DNA of 64,000 bases from Spirosoma oryzae. GTDB taxonomy: Bacteria > Bacteroidota > Bacteroidia > Cytophagales > Spirosomataceae. Shown piece by piece: positions 1 through 7,859 of the stretch. The number at the start of each line of letters is the position of its first letter. Position 1 is the first letter of the stretch. A model generated the notes under the pieces. That model had not been told where the DNA came from. It did no database searches and saw only the letters and a list, made by a program, of their open reading frames with translations. Where the stretch lies: positions 62,001 to 126,000 of the forward strand of contig NZ_PVTE01000001.1 of assembly GCF_003002825.1 (NCBI RefSeq), in the 5' to 3' direction. Made by a program: the position numbers and the translations under genes.

Positions 1-1459
1 TCGGCGTCTGGTAATCGACTTGCAGGTTCGATTCCTGGTTGTAACTCAGGTTGTCATTGCGCTGCCGCGACGTAATCGTTTCGAAATCGGTATTGCTCAG
101 AATATCGGCGACGAAGTTGTTTGTCCGGTTGTTGCGGCTAAACAGGGCCAGGACGCTGAGTTCCTTCTGGGGCTTGTACGTCTTGGTGTAGGTGATGTTG
201 GCGTCGACCGTCCCCGACAGATCTTTGGTCTGTACGTTACGGTCACTGCGCGACGGGAAAAAGCCGTTGGGCTGGTAGGTTTCGGTCAGCAGGTTATACT
301 GGTTCTGGATGCCGTTACGAGCTCCATACCGCAGGCTGGCCGTGATTGACGATGTCTTGTCGATGTCCCAGTCCCAGCCCAGCTGGTAGTTGCCAAACAG
401 CCGCTGGCTGAGCGTGTTGGCCGACTGTAACGTACGCGTCGGTGCCGAAAACGTATTGGTTGTGAAATCGTAGTTGCGCGTCGTCTGATCGTTGAGGAAC
501 GAACCCCGGACGTTGTATTCGGCCCGGCCGAAGCCGCCGATCGAAAAGCCCATTTTACCCGTCCGCAGGTTACCGTTCAGGCTCAGGTTAGTACCCCGGT
601 TGCCGACGCCCCCGTCGACGTTCAGCGTGGCACCCTGTAGGTTGTTTTTCTTCAGCACGATATTGATGATACCACCCGACCCTTCGGCGTCGTACTTGGC
701 CGAGGGGCTGGTAATAACCTCAACGGTTTTGATCTGATCGGCTGGGATCTGCTTCAGGGCATCGGCGACGCTGCTGGCGACAATCGTACTGGGTTTGTTG
801 TTAATCAGCACCCGGATGTTGCTGTTCCCCCGCAACGTTACGTTCCCGTCCATGTCGACTGAGAGCATGGGTACCTTCCGCAGAATATCACTGGCATCGC
901 CCCCTTTAGCGGTAATGTCGCGGTCGGCGTTGTAGACCAGCCGGTCGACTTTCTCTTCGATCTGGGCGGCTTGCCCGACAACGTTTACTTCGGTCAGCGT
1001 CTTGACGTCCGGGGCCAGTTTCAGGTTACCCAGATCAGCCGTACCGCCCCGATCAACGGTGAACGGAGCCGTAAAGCGGTCGCGGTAACCGATGAAGGAC
1101 AATTGGAGCCGGTAGCGGCCGGGAGCCAGCTTGGCAATGGTAAACCGGCCTTTGTCGTCGGTCGTCGTACCGTCGATGGGCTTCGTCGAAGGCGGGCTGA
1201 GCAGCGCGACGGTGGCAAACTCAACGGGCTTGTTGCTTACCGAATCGATCAGAACGCCGGTCACTTTGGCGTTTCCGCGCGGGGCTGCCTCCTGCGTCGG
1301 TCCGGCGGGTGCGGGCCGACCGGCGGGCAGCGAATCGGTGGGGGTTGCCGTCGCCCCGCCGGGCCGGGCACCCCGGTTGCCACCCGGATATTGGGCCAGG
1401 GCAACGGTAGCGAATAGGGATGAGCTAACGAAGAGTGCTGTAAAGAAGGGGATTTTCAT
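1..1459 (-). CDS. Outer-membrane beta-barrel (TonB-receptor-like) protein, C-terminus cut by window edge
   Basis: The frame is open from an ATG at 1459 to the left edge, so only the N-terminal 486 codons are visible. A signal peptide (MKIPFFTALFVSSSLFATVA, cut near ALAQ) is followed by a Gly/Pro/Ala-rich linker. Then comes a carboxypeptidase-regulatory-like beta-sandwich at about residues 65-150, with motifs such as GVLIDSVSNKPVEFATV and LAPGRYRLQLSFIGYRD. A plug-like domain follows at about 155-260 (LRKVPMLSVDMDGNVTLRGN, SAKYDAEGSGGIINIVLKK), then the start of a beta-barrel rich in aromatic and Asn residues. This order matches the Bacteroidota outer-membrane beta-barrel family (CarboxypepD_reg plus OMP_b-brl_3), which is related to TonB-dependent receptors. 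It should sit in the outer membrane. The ligand cannot be told from the sequence, and no SusD partner is visible. Confidence 0.85.
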   Translation of the reverse strand, partial: MKIPFFTALFVSSSLFATVALAQYPGGNRGARPGGATATPTDSLPAGRPAPAGPTQEAAPRGNAKVTGVLIDSVSNKPVEFATVALLSPPSTKPIDGTTTDDKGRFTIAKLAPGRYRLQLSFIGYRDRFTAPFTVDRGGTADLGNLKLAPDVKTLTEVNVVGQAAQIEEKVDRLVYNADRDITAKGGDASDILRKVPMLSVDMDGNVTLRGNSNIRVLINNKPSTIVASSVADALKQIPADQIKTVEVITSPSAKYDAEGSGGIINIVLKKNNLQGATLNVDGGVGNRGTNLSLNGNLRTGKMGFSIGGFGRAEYNVRGSFLNDQTTRNYDFTTNTFSAPTRTLQSANTLSQRLFGNYQLGWDWDIDKTSSITASLRYGARNGIQNQYNLLTETYQPNGFFPSRSDRNVQTKDLSGTVDANITYTKTYKPQKELSVLALFSRNNRTNNFVADILSNTDFETITSRQRNDNLSYNQESNLQVDYQTP

Positions 1460-1850
1460 ACCGGGTGTTGTTGTCGAGTCAAAGCTGAGACGTATTTTAT
1501 AGGTCAGGAAAAGTATCTGGTCGAATGCCTGTTTTCGGCGGTTGAAGCTACCGAATGCCAAGCCGGGTATCAGGGCCGGTAGGCAACAAACGGACGGGGT
1601 AAGGCGTAGTATAAAGAGGGTGCCGGTATAAACTGGTCATTCAGGGCCTTGGTTTTCCGGTTTGGTGAATCTGTCTGGTAAGCTGCTTTTTCTTAACAGC
1701 GTTTTAATTTCCTCCGGAAACGCGCTGTTTGTCAGTAGATTGACCAATACGTGCGAAATGCCACGCAATCCTGCTTTATCTTTGTTGGAAGCGCTGTCGT
1801 GACAGGATAGGGCTTACTCAGCGTTAGTTAATTTTTAGTCGAGTTGCTGT
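1460..1850. other. Intergenic region between divergent genes
   Basis: This 391-bp gap separates the divergent receptor gene and the sterol desaturase gene, so it should hold both promoters. I see one good Bacteroidota -7-like element toward the + gene (listed separately). I see no open frame of substance and no strong hairpin. Confidence 0.5.
1777..1784 (+). promoter_or_regulatory. Bacteroidota -7-like element TATCTTTG
   Basis: TATCTTTG matches the TAnnTTTG -7 consensus of the Bacteroidota primary sigma factor. It lies 66 bp upstream of the sterol desaturase start, giving a leader of roughly 60 nt. A clear -33 TTG at the expected spacing is not evident, so the call is tentative. Confidence 0.4.
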
Positions 1851-2810
1851 ATGGATTTTATTAAGAATTTTTTGCCTGAAGGAACGATCTTTGGTGCGCC
1901 GGAAATCTCGAAAGAACAGATCGTTGATCTCAGTCAAACGGCCCCTAACCTCATTGTCTGGGCTGTACCCGTGATGCTGTTGCTAACGGGACTGGAGATG
2001 TGGTTCTCGCATCACAACGACCACGATCATTACAGTAAGGACGAAACTATTGGCTCGACGCTGGTTGGCCTGGGCAGTCTGGTAGTATCGGCCGCGCTTA
2101 AGTTCGGGTTGATTTATCTGACCGTGCTGGTCTACAACCTGGTACCCTGGCGCATGGAACTGAACTGGTGGACGCTTATTCCGTGCTACATCATCTATGA
2201 TCTGGCCAGCTACTGGGCGCACCGCGTGTCGCACGAGTCACGGCTATTCTGGGCCACGCACGTCGTGCACCATTCCGCCGAGCATTATAACCTGACCGTA
2301 TCGTACCGGCTCAGCTGGATTCAGCACATCAAGGTCATTTTCTTCATGCCTGTGATGCTGTTCGGCTTTCATCCGGTTATTTTCTTCGTGACCAACCAAC
2401 TGGCCACGCTGTTCCAGTTCATGCAGCATACCGAATACATCCGGAAGCTGCATCCGGCGCTGGAGTACATCTTCGCGACGCCCTCGAATCACCGCGTACA
2501 CCACGGCTCGCAGGAGAAATACATCGATAAAAACTTCGGGGCTACGTTTATCTTCTGGGATCGTATTTTCAACACCTACACGCCCGAGGAGGAAGCCGTC
2601 ATCTACGGGATCACGACGAACATCGACAAGAAAGCCAACCCGCTGCACATCAACTTCCACGAGCTAAACGACATTGTCCGTGACGTGCGGCAGTCGAAGA
2701 GCCTGAAAGAAGCCTGGATGTATACCTTTGGCAGCCCCATCACGGTATACAACCTGAAAACAAAAGCCGCTCAGGAAGCAGAGCAACGCGAGCTGGAAGT
2801 ATACAGCTAG
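1851..2810 (+). CDS. Sterol desaturase / fatty acid hydroxylase superfamily membrane protein
   Basis: This 319-aa integral membrane protein is of the FA_hydroxylase family. These are non-heme di-iron enzymes that hydroxylate or desaturate lipid substrates in the membrane. The histidine clusters are HRVSHE and HVVHHSAEHYN at about residues 124-145, then HRVHH at about 213-217, which is the family ligand set. Hydrophobic segments lie near residues 30-50, 75-100, 108-125 and 160-190. A His-rich stretch (HHNDHDHY) near residue 55 lies outside the canonical ligand boxes. The substrate is unknown; bacterial relatives act on sterol-like, hopanoid or carotenoid lipids. The gene stands alone and ends inside a very long perfect hairpin. 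Confidence 0.85.
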   Translation: MDFIKNFLPEGTIFGAPEISKEQIVDLSQTAPNLIVWAVPVMLLLTGLEMWFSHHNDHDHYSKDETIGSTLVGLGSLVVSAALKFGLIYLTVLVYNLVPWRMELNWWTLIPCYIIYDLASYWAHRVSHESRLFWATHVVHHSAEHYNLTVSYRLSWIQHIKVIFFMPVMLFGFHPVIFFVTNQLATLFQFMQHTEYIRKLHPALEYIFATPSNHRVHHGSQEKYIDKNFGATFIFWDRIFNTYTPEEEAVIYGITTNIDKKANPLHINFHELNDIVRDVRQSKSLKEAWMYTFGSPITVYNLKTKAAQEAEQRELEVYS

Positions 2811-2869
2811 TCAATGCAAAGGCCCGAATGACAGCGTCATTCGGGCCTTTGCATTGACTAGCTGTATAC
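2799..2869 (+). terminator. 34-bp perfect inverted repeat spanning the stop codon
   Basis: The left arm 2799-2832 and right arm 2836-2869 are perfect reverse complements over 34 bp, with a 3-nt AGC loop. The left arm includes the last codons and stop of the preceding CDS, so the 3' end of the gene is copied in inverted orientation. It should work as a terminator or 3'-end stabiliser, although no T-tract follows it. Confidence 0.75.
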
Positions 2870-3039
2870 AGTTTACGGTAGTTGGTTTTCAGTTTACGGT
2901 GATGTAACGTCGGCGTACTCTTGACTGGGGTGGGTGTTCTCCAGCAGATCTACAGTCCCTCCCCATGTGGACAAGCCAGGGAAGTAGTCATTGGCTACCA
3001 TAACACCACCGTATACTGAATACCGTAAACCGTATACAG
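2862..3039. repeat. Inverted intergenic repeat pair with GTTTACGGTA core
   Basis: The 19-mer at 2862-2880 (CTGTATACAGTTTACGGTA) is matched in reverse complement by 3021-3039 with one mismatch. CAGTTTACGGT recurs at about 2890-2900. A related string (CCGTAAACCGTAAACCGAAA) lies at about 32646-32665, just before the EEP-family gene. This looks like a dispersed intergenic repeat family. Confidence 0.5.
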
Positions 3040-3053
3040 AAAAGGATAAACCG

Positions 3054-3437
3054 TTACTCCCCCCGTTCCACCGGCGGCAGGCTGGCGTATTCGTCCTCCG
3101 TAAACAACCGTGACCGAATCATGAACCGGACACCCATCGGGATTTCCAGCGAGAAGCTGGCCCCCCGTCCCGGAATGACGTCGATCGTCAGGTGCGTATG
3201 TTTCCAGTATTCGAACTGATCGTCCGACATCCAGAAGTCGCAGCCGTCGATTTGCCCCAGCCTGACATCGGACGGACCGATGCGGAAATCGCCCTCGGCA
3301 AAGCACATCGGCGACGAGCCATCACAGCACCCGCCACTCTGATGAAACATCAGCGGTCCGTGCTGCGCCCGCAGCTTCTCAATAACGATGACGGCATCCG
3401 GCGTCACGTCGACACGGGAAAGCGTTGATGTAGGCAT
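3054..3437 (-). CDS. DUF779 domain-containing protein
   Basis: This 127-aa soluble protein matches the DUF779 family across its length. The N-terminal half holds the conserved Cys cluster HQSGGCCDGSSPMC (about residues 32-45), and a WKHTHLTIDVIPGRG motif follows near residues 78-92. The clustered cysteines suggest metal or thiol chemistry, but no function is established. DUF779 genes often sit beside AldB/AcoD-type aldehyde dehydrogenases, as here, where the dehydrogenase is 240 bp upstream on the same strand. A role as an accessory or maturation factor for that enzyme is inferred from context only. Confidence 0.85.
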   Translation of the reverse strand: MPTSTLSRVDVTPDAVIVIEKLRAQHGPLMFHQSGGCCDGSSPMCFAEGDFRIGPSDVRLGQIDGCDFWMSDDQFEYWKHTHLTIDVIPGRGASFSLEIPMGVRFMIRSRLFTEDEYASLPPVERGE

Positions 3438-3438
3438 G

Positions 3439-3677
3439 AGGAGTGATTGACTGATTGCGTGATTGACTGATAGAATGAACGGTTCGTACCACGGTAGCCG
3501 CCGTTCGGGTGATTGTCTCTATCATTCTGAACCAGCGAGGAATCTTCGCTAGTAAGAGGTTTTGTTATGCTCACATGAAGATTCCTCGCAGGCTCGGAAT
3601 GACAGAAAACAGGAATATGTACCATGGTGGGCGCGAGCCCATTCAATCATTCGATCACTCCGGCATTCAATCATTAT
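3439..3677. repeat. Composite REP-like inverted repeat
   Basis: This gap holds nested repeats. The inner pair 3522-3547 and 3577-3602 are 26-nt arms with three mismatches (TCATTCTGAACCAGCGAGGA type). Outside them are imperfect inverted arrays of a TGATTGAATG-like unit at 3441-3477 and 3641-3677. The inner element resembles those at 55857-55939 and 42609-42648. It lies between two same-strand genes and may affect 3'-end processing of the aldehyde dehydrogenase message. Confidence 0.6.
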
Positions 3678-5192
3678 CTAAAAGAATCCCAGCTTTTCCT
3701 GACTGTAGGAGATCAGGAGGTTTTTGACCTGGCGATAGTGGTTGAGCATCATCAGGTGGTTTTCGCGGCCGAAGCCCGACTTCTTGTAGCCACCGAATGG
3801 CGCGTGGGCCGGGTAGTCGTGGTAACAGTTGACCCACACGCGACCCGCCTGAATCTGCCGGGGGACGGTGTACAGTTCGTGCGCATCCCGCGACCAGAAA
3901 CCCGCGCCCAGCCCATACAGGGTGTCGTTGGCGATGGCAACGGCTTCGTCGGCGTCTTTGAAGGTCGTAACTGACAGGACGGGTCCGAAAATCTCTTCCT
4001 GGAAAATACGCATCTTGTTGTTACCCCGGAAAATCGTCGGCTTGATGTAGTAACCCCCTTCGACGCTGTCGCCCCGTTCGCCACCCGTCAGTACTTCGGC
4101 ACCTTCCTGCTTGCCGATGTCGATGTACGACAGAATTTTCTCGTACTGATCGTTGCTGGCCTGCGCCCCCATCATCGTATCGGGATCGAGCGGGTGGCCG
4201 AGTTTGATGGCTTCCGTACGCTGAATGACCCGCTCCATGAATTTGTCGTAGATAGCCTCATGCACCAGCAGTCGCGAGGGGCAGGTGCAGATTTCGCCCT
4301 GATTGAGCGCAAACATCACGGCCCCTTCCACGCACTTGTCGAAGAAGGCATCGTCGGCGTCGGCGACGGATTTCATGAAAATATTGGGCGACTTACCACC
4401 CAGCTCCATCGTGACCGGAATCAGGTTGTCCGACGCGTACTGCATGATGAGTCGGCCCGTCGTGGTTTCGCCGGTGAACGCCACCTTGTTGACGCGCTTG
4501 TGCTGCGCCAGCGGTTTGCCGGCTTCCACACCGAAACCCTGTACGATGTTGACGACCCCCGGCGGAATAAGCCCGCCGATAAGTTCGAACAACACGGCAA
4601 GCGAGGTGGGTGTCTGCTCCGCCGGTTTGATGACGACACAGCAGCCGGCCGCCAGCGCCGGAGCCAGTTTCCAGGTCGCCATCAGCAGCGGAAAATTCCA
4701 CGGAATGATCTGTCCGACCACGCCAATTGGCTCTTTGATAATCAGCGAGAGCGTATTGGCGTTCAGCTCGGTAGCTGACCCTTCTTCCGCCCGGATCACC
4801 CCGGCGAAATACCGGAAATGGTCGACGCAAAGGGGGAGGTCGGCAGCCATCGTCTCGCGGATGGCTTTGCCGTTTTCAACTGTCTCGACGCGGGCCAGAA
4901 ACTCTAGATTCTGCTCGATTACGTCGGCAATCTTGAGCAGGATATTACTCCGCTCGGTAGCCGAAGTTTTCGACCAGCTGGCAAACGCCTTGTGAGCCGC
5001 GTCGACCGCCATATCGATGTCAGCAGCTTTCGAGCGTGGCATCTTAGCAATCAAACTGCCATCGACCGGCGATTCATTGTCGAAGTATTCGCCGTCGAGG
5101 GGTGGTACCCACTTGCCACCGATATAATTGTCGTAGTGCGATTTGAATTTGGGGCGGTTGACGTGCGTCTCAACCATGTCAAGTGTTTCCAT
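3678..5192 (-). CDS. NAD(P)-dependent aldehyde dehydrogenase (AldB/AcoD type)
   Basis: The protein is 504 aa from the ATG at 5192; an in-frame upstream extension is AT-rich and looks non-coding. It oxidises an aldehyde to the carboxylate in the cytoplasm. Family landmarks include [20 protein letters not shown] (cofactor binding), [22 protein letters not shown] with the catalytic region, and [11 protein letters not shown] with the catalytic Cys. A C-terminal segment ends in [16 protein letters not shown]. The CTCPSR motif is typical of the acetaldehyde-dehydrogenase-like group that associates with DUF779. The gene is divergent from an AraC regulator that probably controls it. Another possible start is the Met at 5177. 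Confidence 0.92.
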   Translation of the reverse strand: METLDMVETHVNRPKFKSHYDNYIGGKWVPPLDGEYFDNESPVDGSLIAKMPRSKAADIDMAVDAAHKAFASWSKTSATERSNILLKIADVIEQNLEFLARVETVENGKAIRETMAADLPLCVDHFRYFAGVIRAEEGSATELNANTLSLIIKEPIGVVGQIIPWNFPLLMATWKLAPALAAGCCVVIKPAEQTPTSLAVLFELIGGLIPPGVVNIVQGFGVEAGKPLAQHKRVNKVAFTGETTTGRLIMQYASDNLIPVTMELGGKSPNIFMKSVADADDAFFDKCVEGAVMFALNQGEICTCPSRLLVHEAIYDKFMERVIQRTEAIKLGHPLDPDTMMGAQASNDQYEKILSYIDIGKQEGAEVLTGGERGDSVEGGYYIKPTIFRGNNKMRIFQEEIFGPVLSVTTFKDADEAVAIANDTLYGLGAGFWSRDAHELYTVPRQIQAGRVWVNCYHDYPAHAPFGGYKKSGFGRENHLMMLNHYRQVKNLLISYSQEKLGFF

Positions 5193-5459
5193 ACGATGTA
5201 TCACTAAGCGTTTAGTCGTGAAATCGTTACAAATGTTGCCTGAATTGTACAAGTAAGAGTTGAGCAATCGTATCGTTCGATTATACAATCCTATCAAAGT
5301 CGGCGATCATCAATACAGCCCAAACGAACCAGGTTGGCTACTAAAGATTATACATTGAATGTATTTTATACTATTTTAAGCTTGGTAATCAGTGGAAGAC
5401 GGTTATATTCGACAGCCTATTGCTCTTTTAATTACGCACGTTACTGACCCTATCCGTTT

Positions 5460-6389
5460 ATGAATCGTTTGCAGTCGTCTCCGTTTGACATCAACCGACA
5501 TCTGAGTAGTCGGCGGCTGGAACAGGAAGTCGAAAACCGGACCGCTTACACGATCGATGCGGCCGAGCTGAACATCTACGAGACGCACCACGTAGCCGAG
5601 AAAGTCGAGCTGACGTTTACCAGTCCGGTGCTGGCCAGTATGATTCGGGGTAAAAAAGTGATGCACCTGGCCGATGCGCCGGCCTTCGATTTTCTGCCCG
5701 GCGAATCGGTGATCGTGCCGAGTCAGGAGCTGATGCGGATCGACTTTCCGGACGCGCACTTGCAGAATCCGACGCAGTGCCTGGCGCTGGCTATCGACGC
5801 CGACAAAGTGAAACAGGTGACCGATCTGCTCAACGAACGGGCTCCGCTGGTCGACAACGAGCAGGGGTGGCAATTTGGGCAGACGAACTACTTCCTGACT
5901 AACGATGAACCCATCAATCAGCTCATCAGCCGGCTGATTTACATCTTCACGGAGAACAACAAAGCGAAAGATGTCTTTGCCAATCTGGTGTTGCAGGAAC
6001 TGGTGGTGCGACTGATGCAGACGCAGGCCCGCACGCTGCTCCTGACGCAGGGAGCGGGCACCGCCAGCGTAAACCGACTGGCGCACGTGGCGCAGTACAT
6101 CAACCGGCACCTGAGCCGGAGTTTACACATTCGCGAACTGGCCAACGAAGCCTGCATGAGCGAGCCGAACTTCTACCGTACGTTTAAGCAGACATTTGGC
6201 CTGACACCCGTCGATTACATCAATCAGCAGCGCATCAGTCTGGCGTCGAAACTGCTCCGCACGACCAATCGCTGCCTGGCCGATATCAGTCTGGAATGCG
6301 GGTTCAATAACCTGACGTACTTTATGAAGCTGTTCCGGCGCGAGAAAGGGCTGTCGCCGGCGCAGTTCCGTAGGCAGGTAACGCCGTAG
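5460..6389 (+). CDS. AraC family transcriptional regulator (AraC_N type)
   Basis: This 309-aa regulator has an N-terminal sensor domain at about residues 30-190 of the AraC_N kind (VIVPSQELMRIDFPD, LLNERAPLVDNEQGW). Its C-terminal double helix-turn-helix lies at about 205-305 (IRELANEACMSEPNFYRTFK, ISLECGFNNLTYFMKLFRRE). Proteins with this N-terminal domain include YqhC, an aldehyde-responsive regulator. Its divergent placement from the aldehyde dehydrogenase, with 267 bp between the starts, fits control of that gene, possibly in response to an aldehyde. That link is inferred. Confidence 0.88.
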   Translation: MNRLQSSPFDINRHLSSRRLEQEVENRTAYTIDAAELNIYETHHVAEKVELTFTSPVLASMIRGKKVMHLADAPAFDFLPGESVIVPSQELMRIDFPDAHLQNPTQCLALAIDADKVKQVTDLLNERAPLVDNEQGWQFGQTNYFLTNDEPINQLISRLIYIFTENNKAKDVFANLVLQELVVRLMQTQARTLLLTQGAGTASVNRLAHVAQYINRHLSRSLHIRELANEACMSEPNFYRTFKQTFGLTPVDYINQQRISLASKLLRTTNRCLADISLECGFNNLTYFMKLFRREKGLSPAQFRRQVTP

Positions 6390-6466
6390 CCCACTTGCTC
6401 AGTAGACCGGGGGTAACGCCGTTTTCTCCGTATCTTACCGGCCATTTCCGACTGCCTTCCTACCTT

Positions 6467-7057
6467 ATGGCTGTTGCCCGCCCTTTACCCGTTTACGCAA
6501 CGGATCAGGAACTATACGATGCACTTGCCCGACGGGACGATCGTGCGTATGCCTTCCTGTATACCGATACGTTTCCTTTGTTTCAAAACTGGATGCTGCG
6601 GAACAGCGGTACCGAGATGGACGCTGAAGATGCGTTTCACAAGGGTATGATTAGTCTCATGCAGAACCTGGAGACGGGAAAATACACACTCCAACCCGGT
6701 ACGCGCATCCGGTCTGTGCTGTTTGAATACGCTAAATGCGTGTGGATAAGTGAATTACGGTCGTCCCGCGTCCGGACCCGCTCACCTATGACCGATGAGA
6801 TCGATATACAGTCAGTCGACGATGTCAGTCGCGATCTGGAGCGGTTTGAACTGGTACAGATGGTCCGAAATTCGCTCCAGCAGTTAAAAGACGACTGCCG
6901 CAAGTTGATTGAGTGGTTTTACGTGGAGGAGTTATCGCTCCGGGAGATCGCCCAGAAGATGGGGCTCAAAGAATCGTCGGTGAAGTCGAAACGGTACGCC
7001 TGTGCCGAAAAATTGAAAGCTATCTATCAGCAGGCCGAGAAGCAGTCAGGGGTATGA
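6467..7057 (+). CDS. ECF-type RNA polymerase sigma factor
   Basis: This 196-aa protein has sigma-70 region 2 at about residues 25-100 (DRAYAFLYTDTFPLFQNW, DAEDAFHKGMISL). Region 4 is at about 130-185, with helix-turn-helix ELSLREIAQKMGLKESSVKS. I chose the ATG at 6467 because the preceding in-frame stretch is not protein-like. The stop overlaps the start of the next gene as ATGA, so the two are translationally coupled and the partner is a likely anti-sigma factor. The pair is convergent with the kinase/caspase operon. Confidence 0.85.
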   Translation: MAVARPLPVYATDQELYDALARRDDRAYAFLYTDTFPLFQNWMLRNSGTEMDAEDAFHKGMISLMQNLETGKYTLQPGTRIRSVLFEYAKCVWISELRSSRVRTRSPMTDEIDIQSVDDVSRDLERFELVQMVRNSLQQLKDDCRKLIEWFYVEELSLREIAQKMGLKESSVKSKRYACAEKLKAIYQQAEKQSGV

Positions 7058-7836
7058 AACTAACGGAAGAGCAGTACGAACTGATCGAAGCGTATCTGGG
7101 CAACGAATTATCGGCCGCCGACCGGGCATCGGTGGAGGCCGATATGGCGGCTGATGCCGAATTCCGGGCCGAAGTCGACTACCAGCGTTCGGTGCGCACA
7201 GGCTTGCGGATGCTGGGTATCGAGCAGGCGGTGAACCGGGCGAAAGCGCAGTACGTAGCCAGTCAGGCGGCTAACGCGTCGCCGACGCTTGTCAGGCCAT
7301 TGGGTCAGCCGGACCGTTCGCGCTGGCAATACTGGGCCGCTGCGGCTTCCGTCGTGCTGCTACTGGGTGTCGGCTATGGTGCGTATCACTATAACAGCCG
7401 GCAATCGTACACCGCGTCGTTGCTATCGGCCCAATCCGACGATCTGCTGAAGGGGTTTCCGCGCGAGGGGCTTTCGGCTTCGACCCGCGATCAGCTAATG
7501 ACGGCGCTGGAAGCCTACCGTGCCGGGAACTACGACAAGGTAATCGACAACGTCAAAGCGTTGCCCGAAACCCGGCAGACTGTTTATTACAAGGATTACC
7601 TGCTGGGCCTGAGTTATCTGGCTAACCGCGAGCCGGTTCAGGCGATCCCGCTGCTGCAAAGTGCCCTCGCAACCCCCTCCCCGGTACTCCGCCAGAAAGC
7701 GGAATGGATACTGGCGCTGGCGTATGTCAAGAACGGGCAGAACGAAAAAGCCCTGCCCATTCTGACACGAGTCAGTACGAACAAGGCTAATCCGTATCAG
7801 AAACTGGCGCAGCAGGTGCTGCAAAAAATCAGGTAA
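7054..7836 (+). CDS. Membrane-anchored TPR protein, probable anti-sigma partner
   Basis: This 260-aa protein starts inside the stop codon of the sigma factor gene. The N-terminal 90 residues are acidic and helical (EEQYELIEAYLGNELSAADR), as in cytoplasmic zinc-less anti-sigma domains. One transmembrane helix follows at about residues 93-112 (YWAAAASVVLLLGVGYGAYH). The C-terminal part holds TPR-like repeats (about 140-258, e.g. YRAGNYDKVIDNVKALP, YVKNGQNEKALPILTRV). The layout suggests a single-pass sensor with sigma binding inside and TPRs outside. No catalytic residues are seen. Confidence 0.7.
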   Translation: MKLTEEQYELIEAYLGNELSAADRASVEADMAADAEFRAEVDYQRSVRTGLRMLGIEQAVNRAKAQYVASQAANASPTLVRPLGQPDRSRWQYWAAAASVVLLLGVGYGAYHYNSRQSYTASLLSAQSDDLLKGFPREGLSASTRDQLMTALEAYRAGNYDKVIDNVKALPETRQTVYYKDYLLGLSYLANREPVQAIPLLQSALATPSPVLRQKAEWILALAYVKNGQNEKALPILTRVSTNKANPYQKLAQQVLQKIR

Positions 7837-7859
7837 GTTCCGGGCTTAACTAACGCTGA

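Noticed and set aside
22-46. GGTTCGATTCC resembles a tRNA T-arm.
   Set aside because: It lies inside the receptor coding frame, and no acceptor stem, anticodon arm or D-arm can be formed around it.
5193-5297. A longer N-terminus for the aldehyde dehydrogenase.
   Set aside because: The extra residues come from AT-rich sequence typical of a promoter and do not match the family; the ATG at 5192 gives a normal length.
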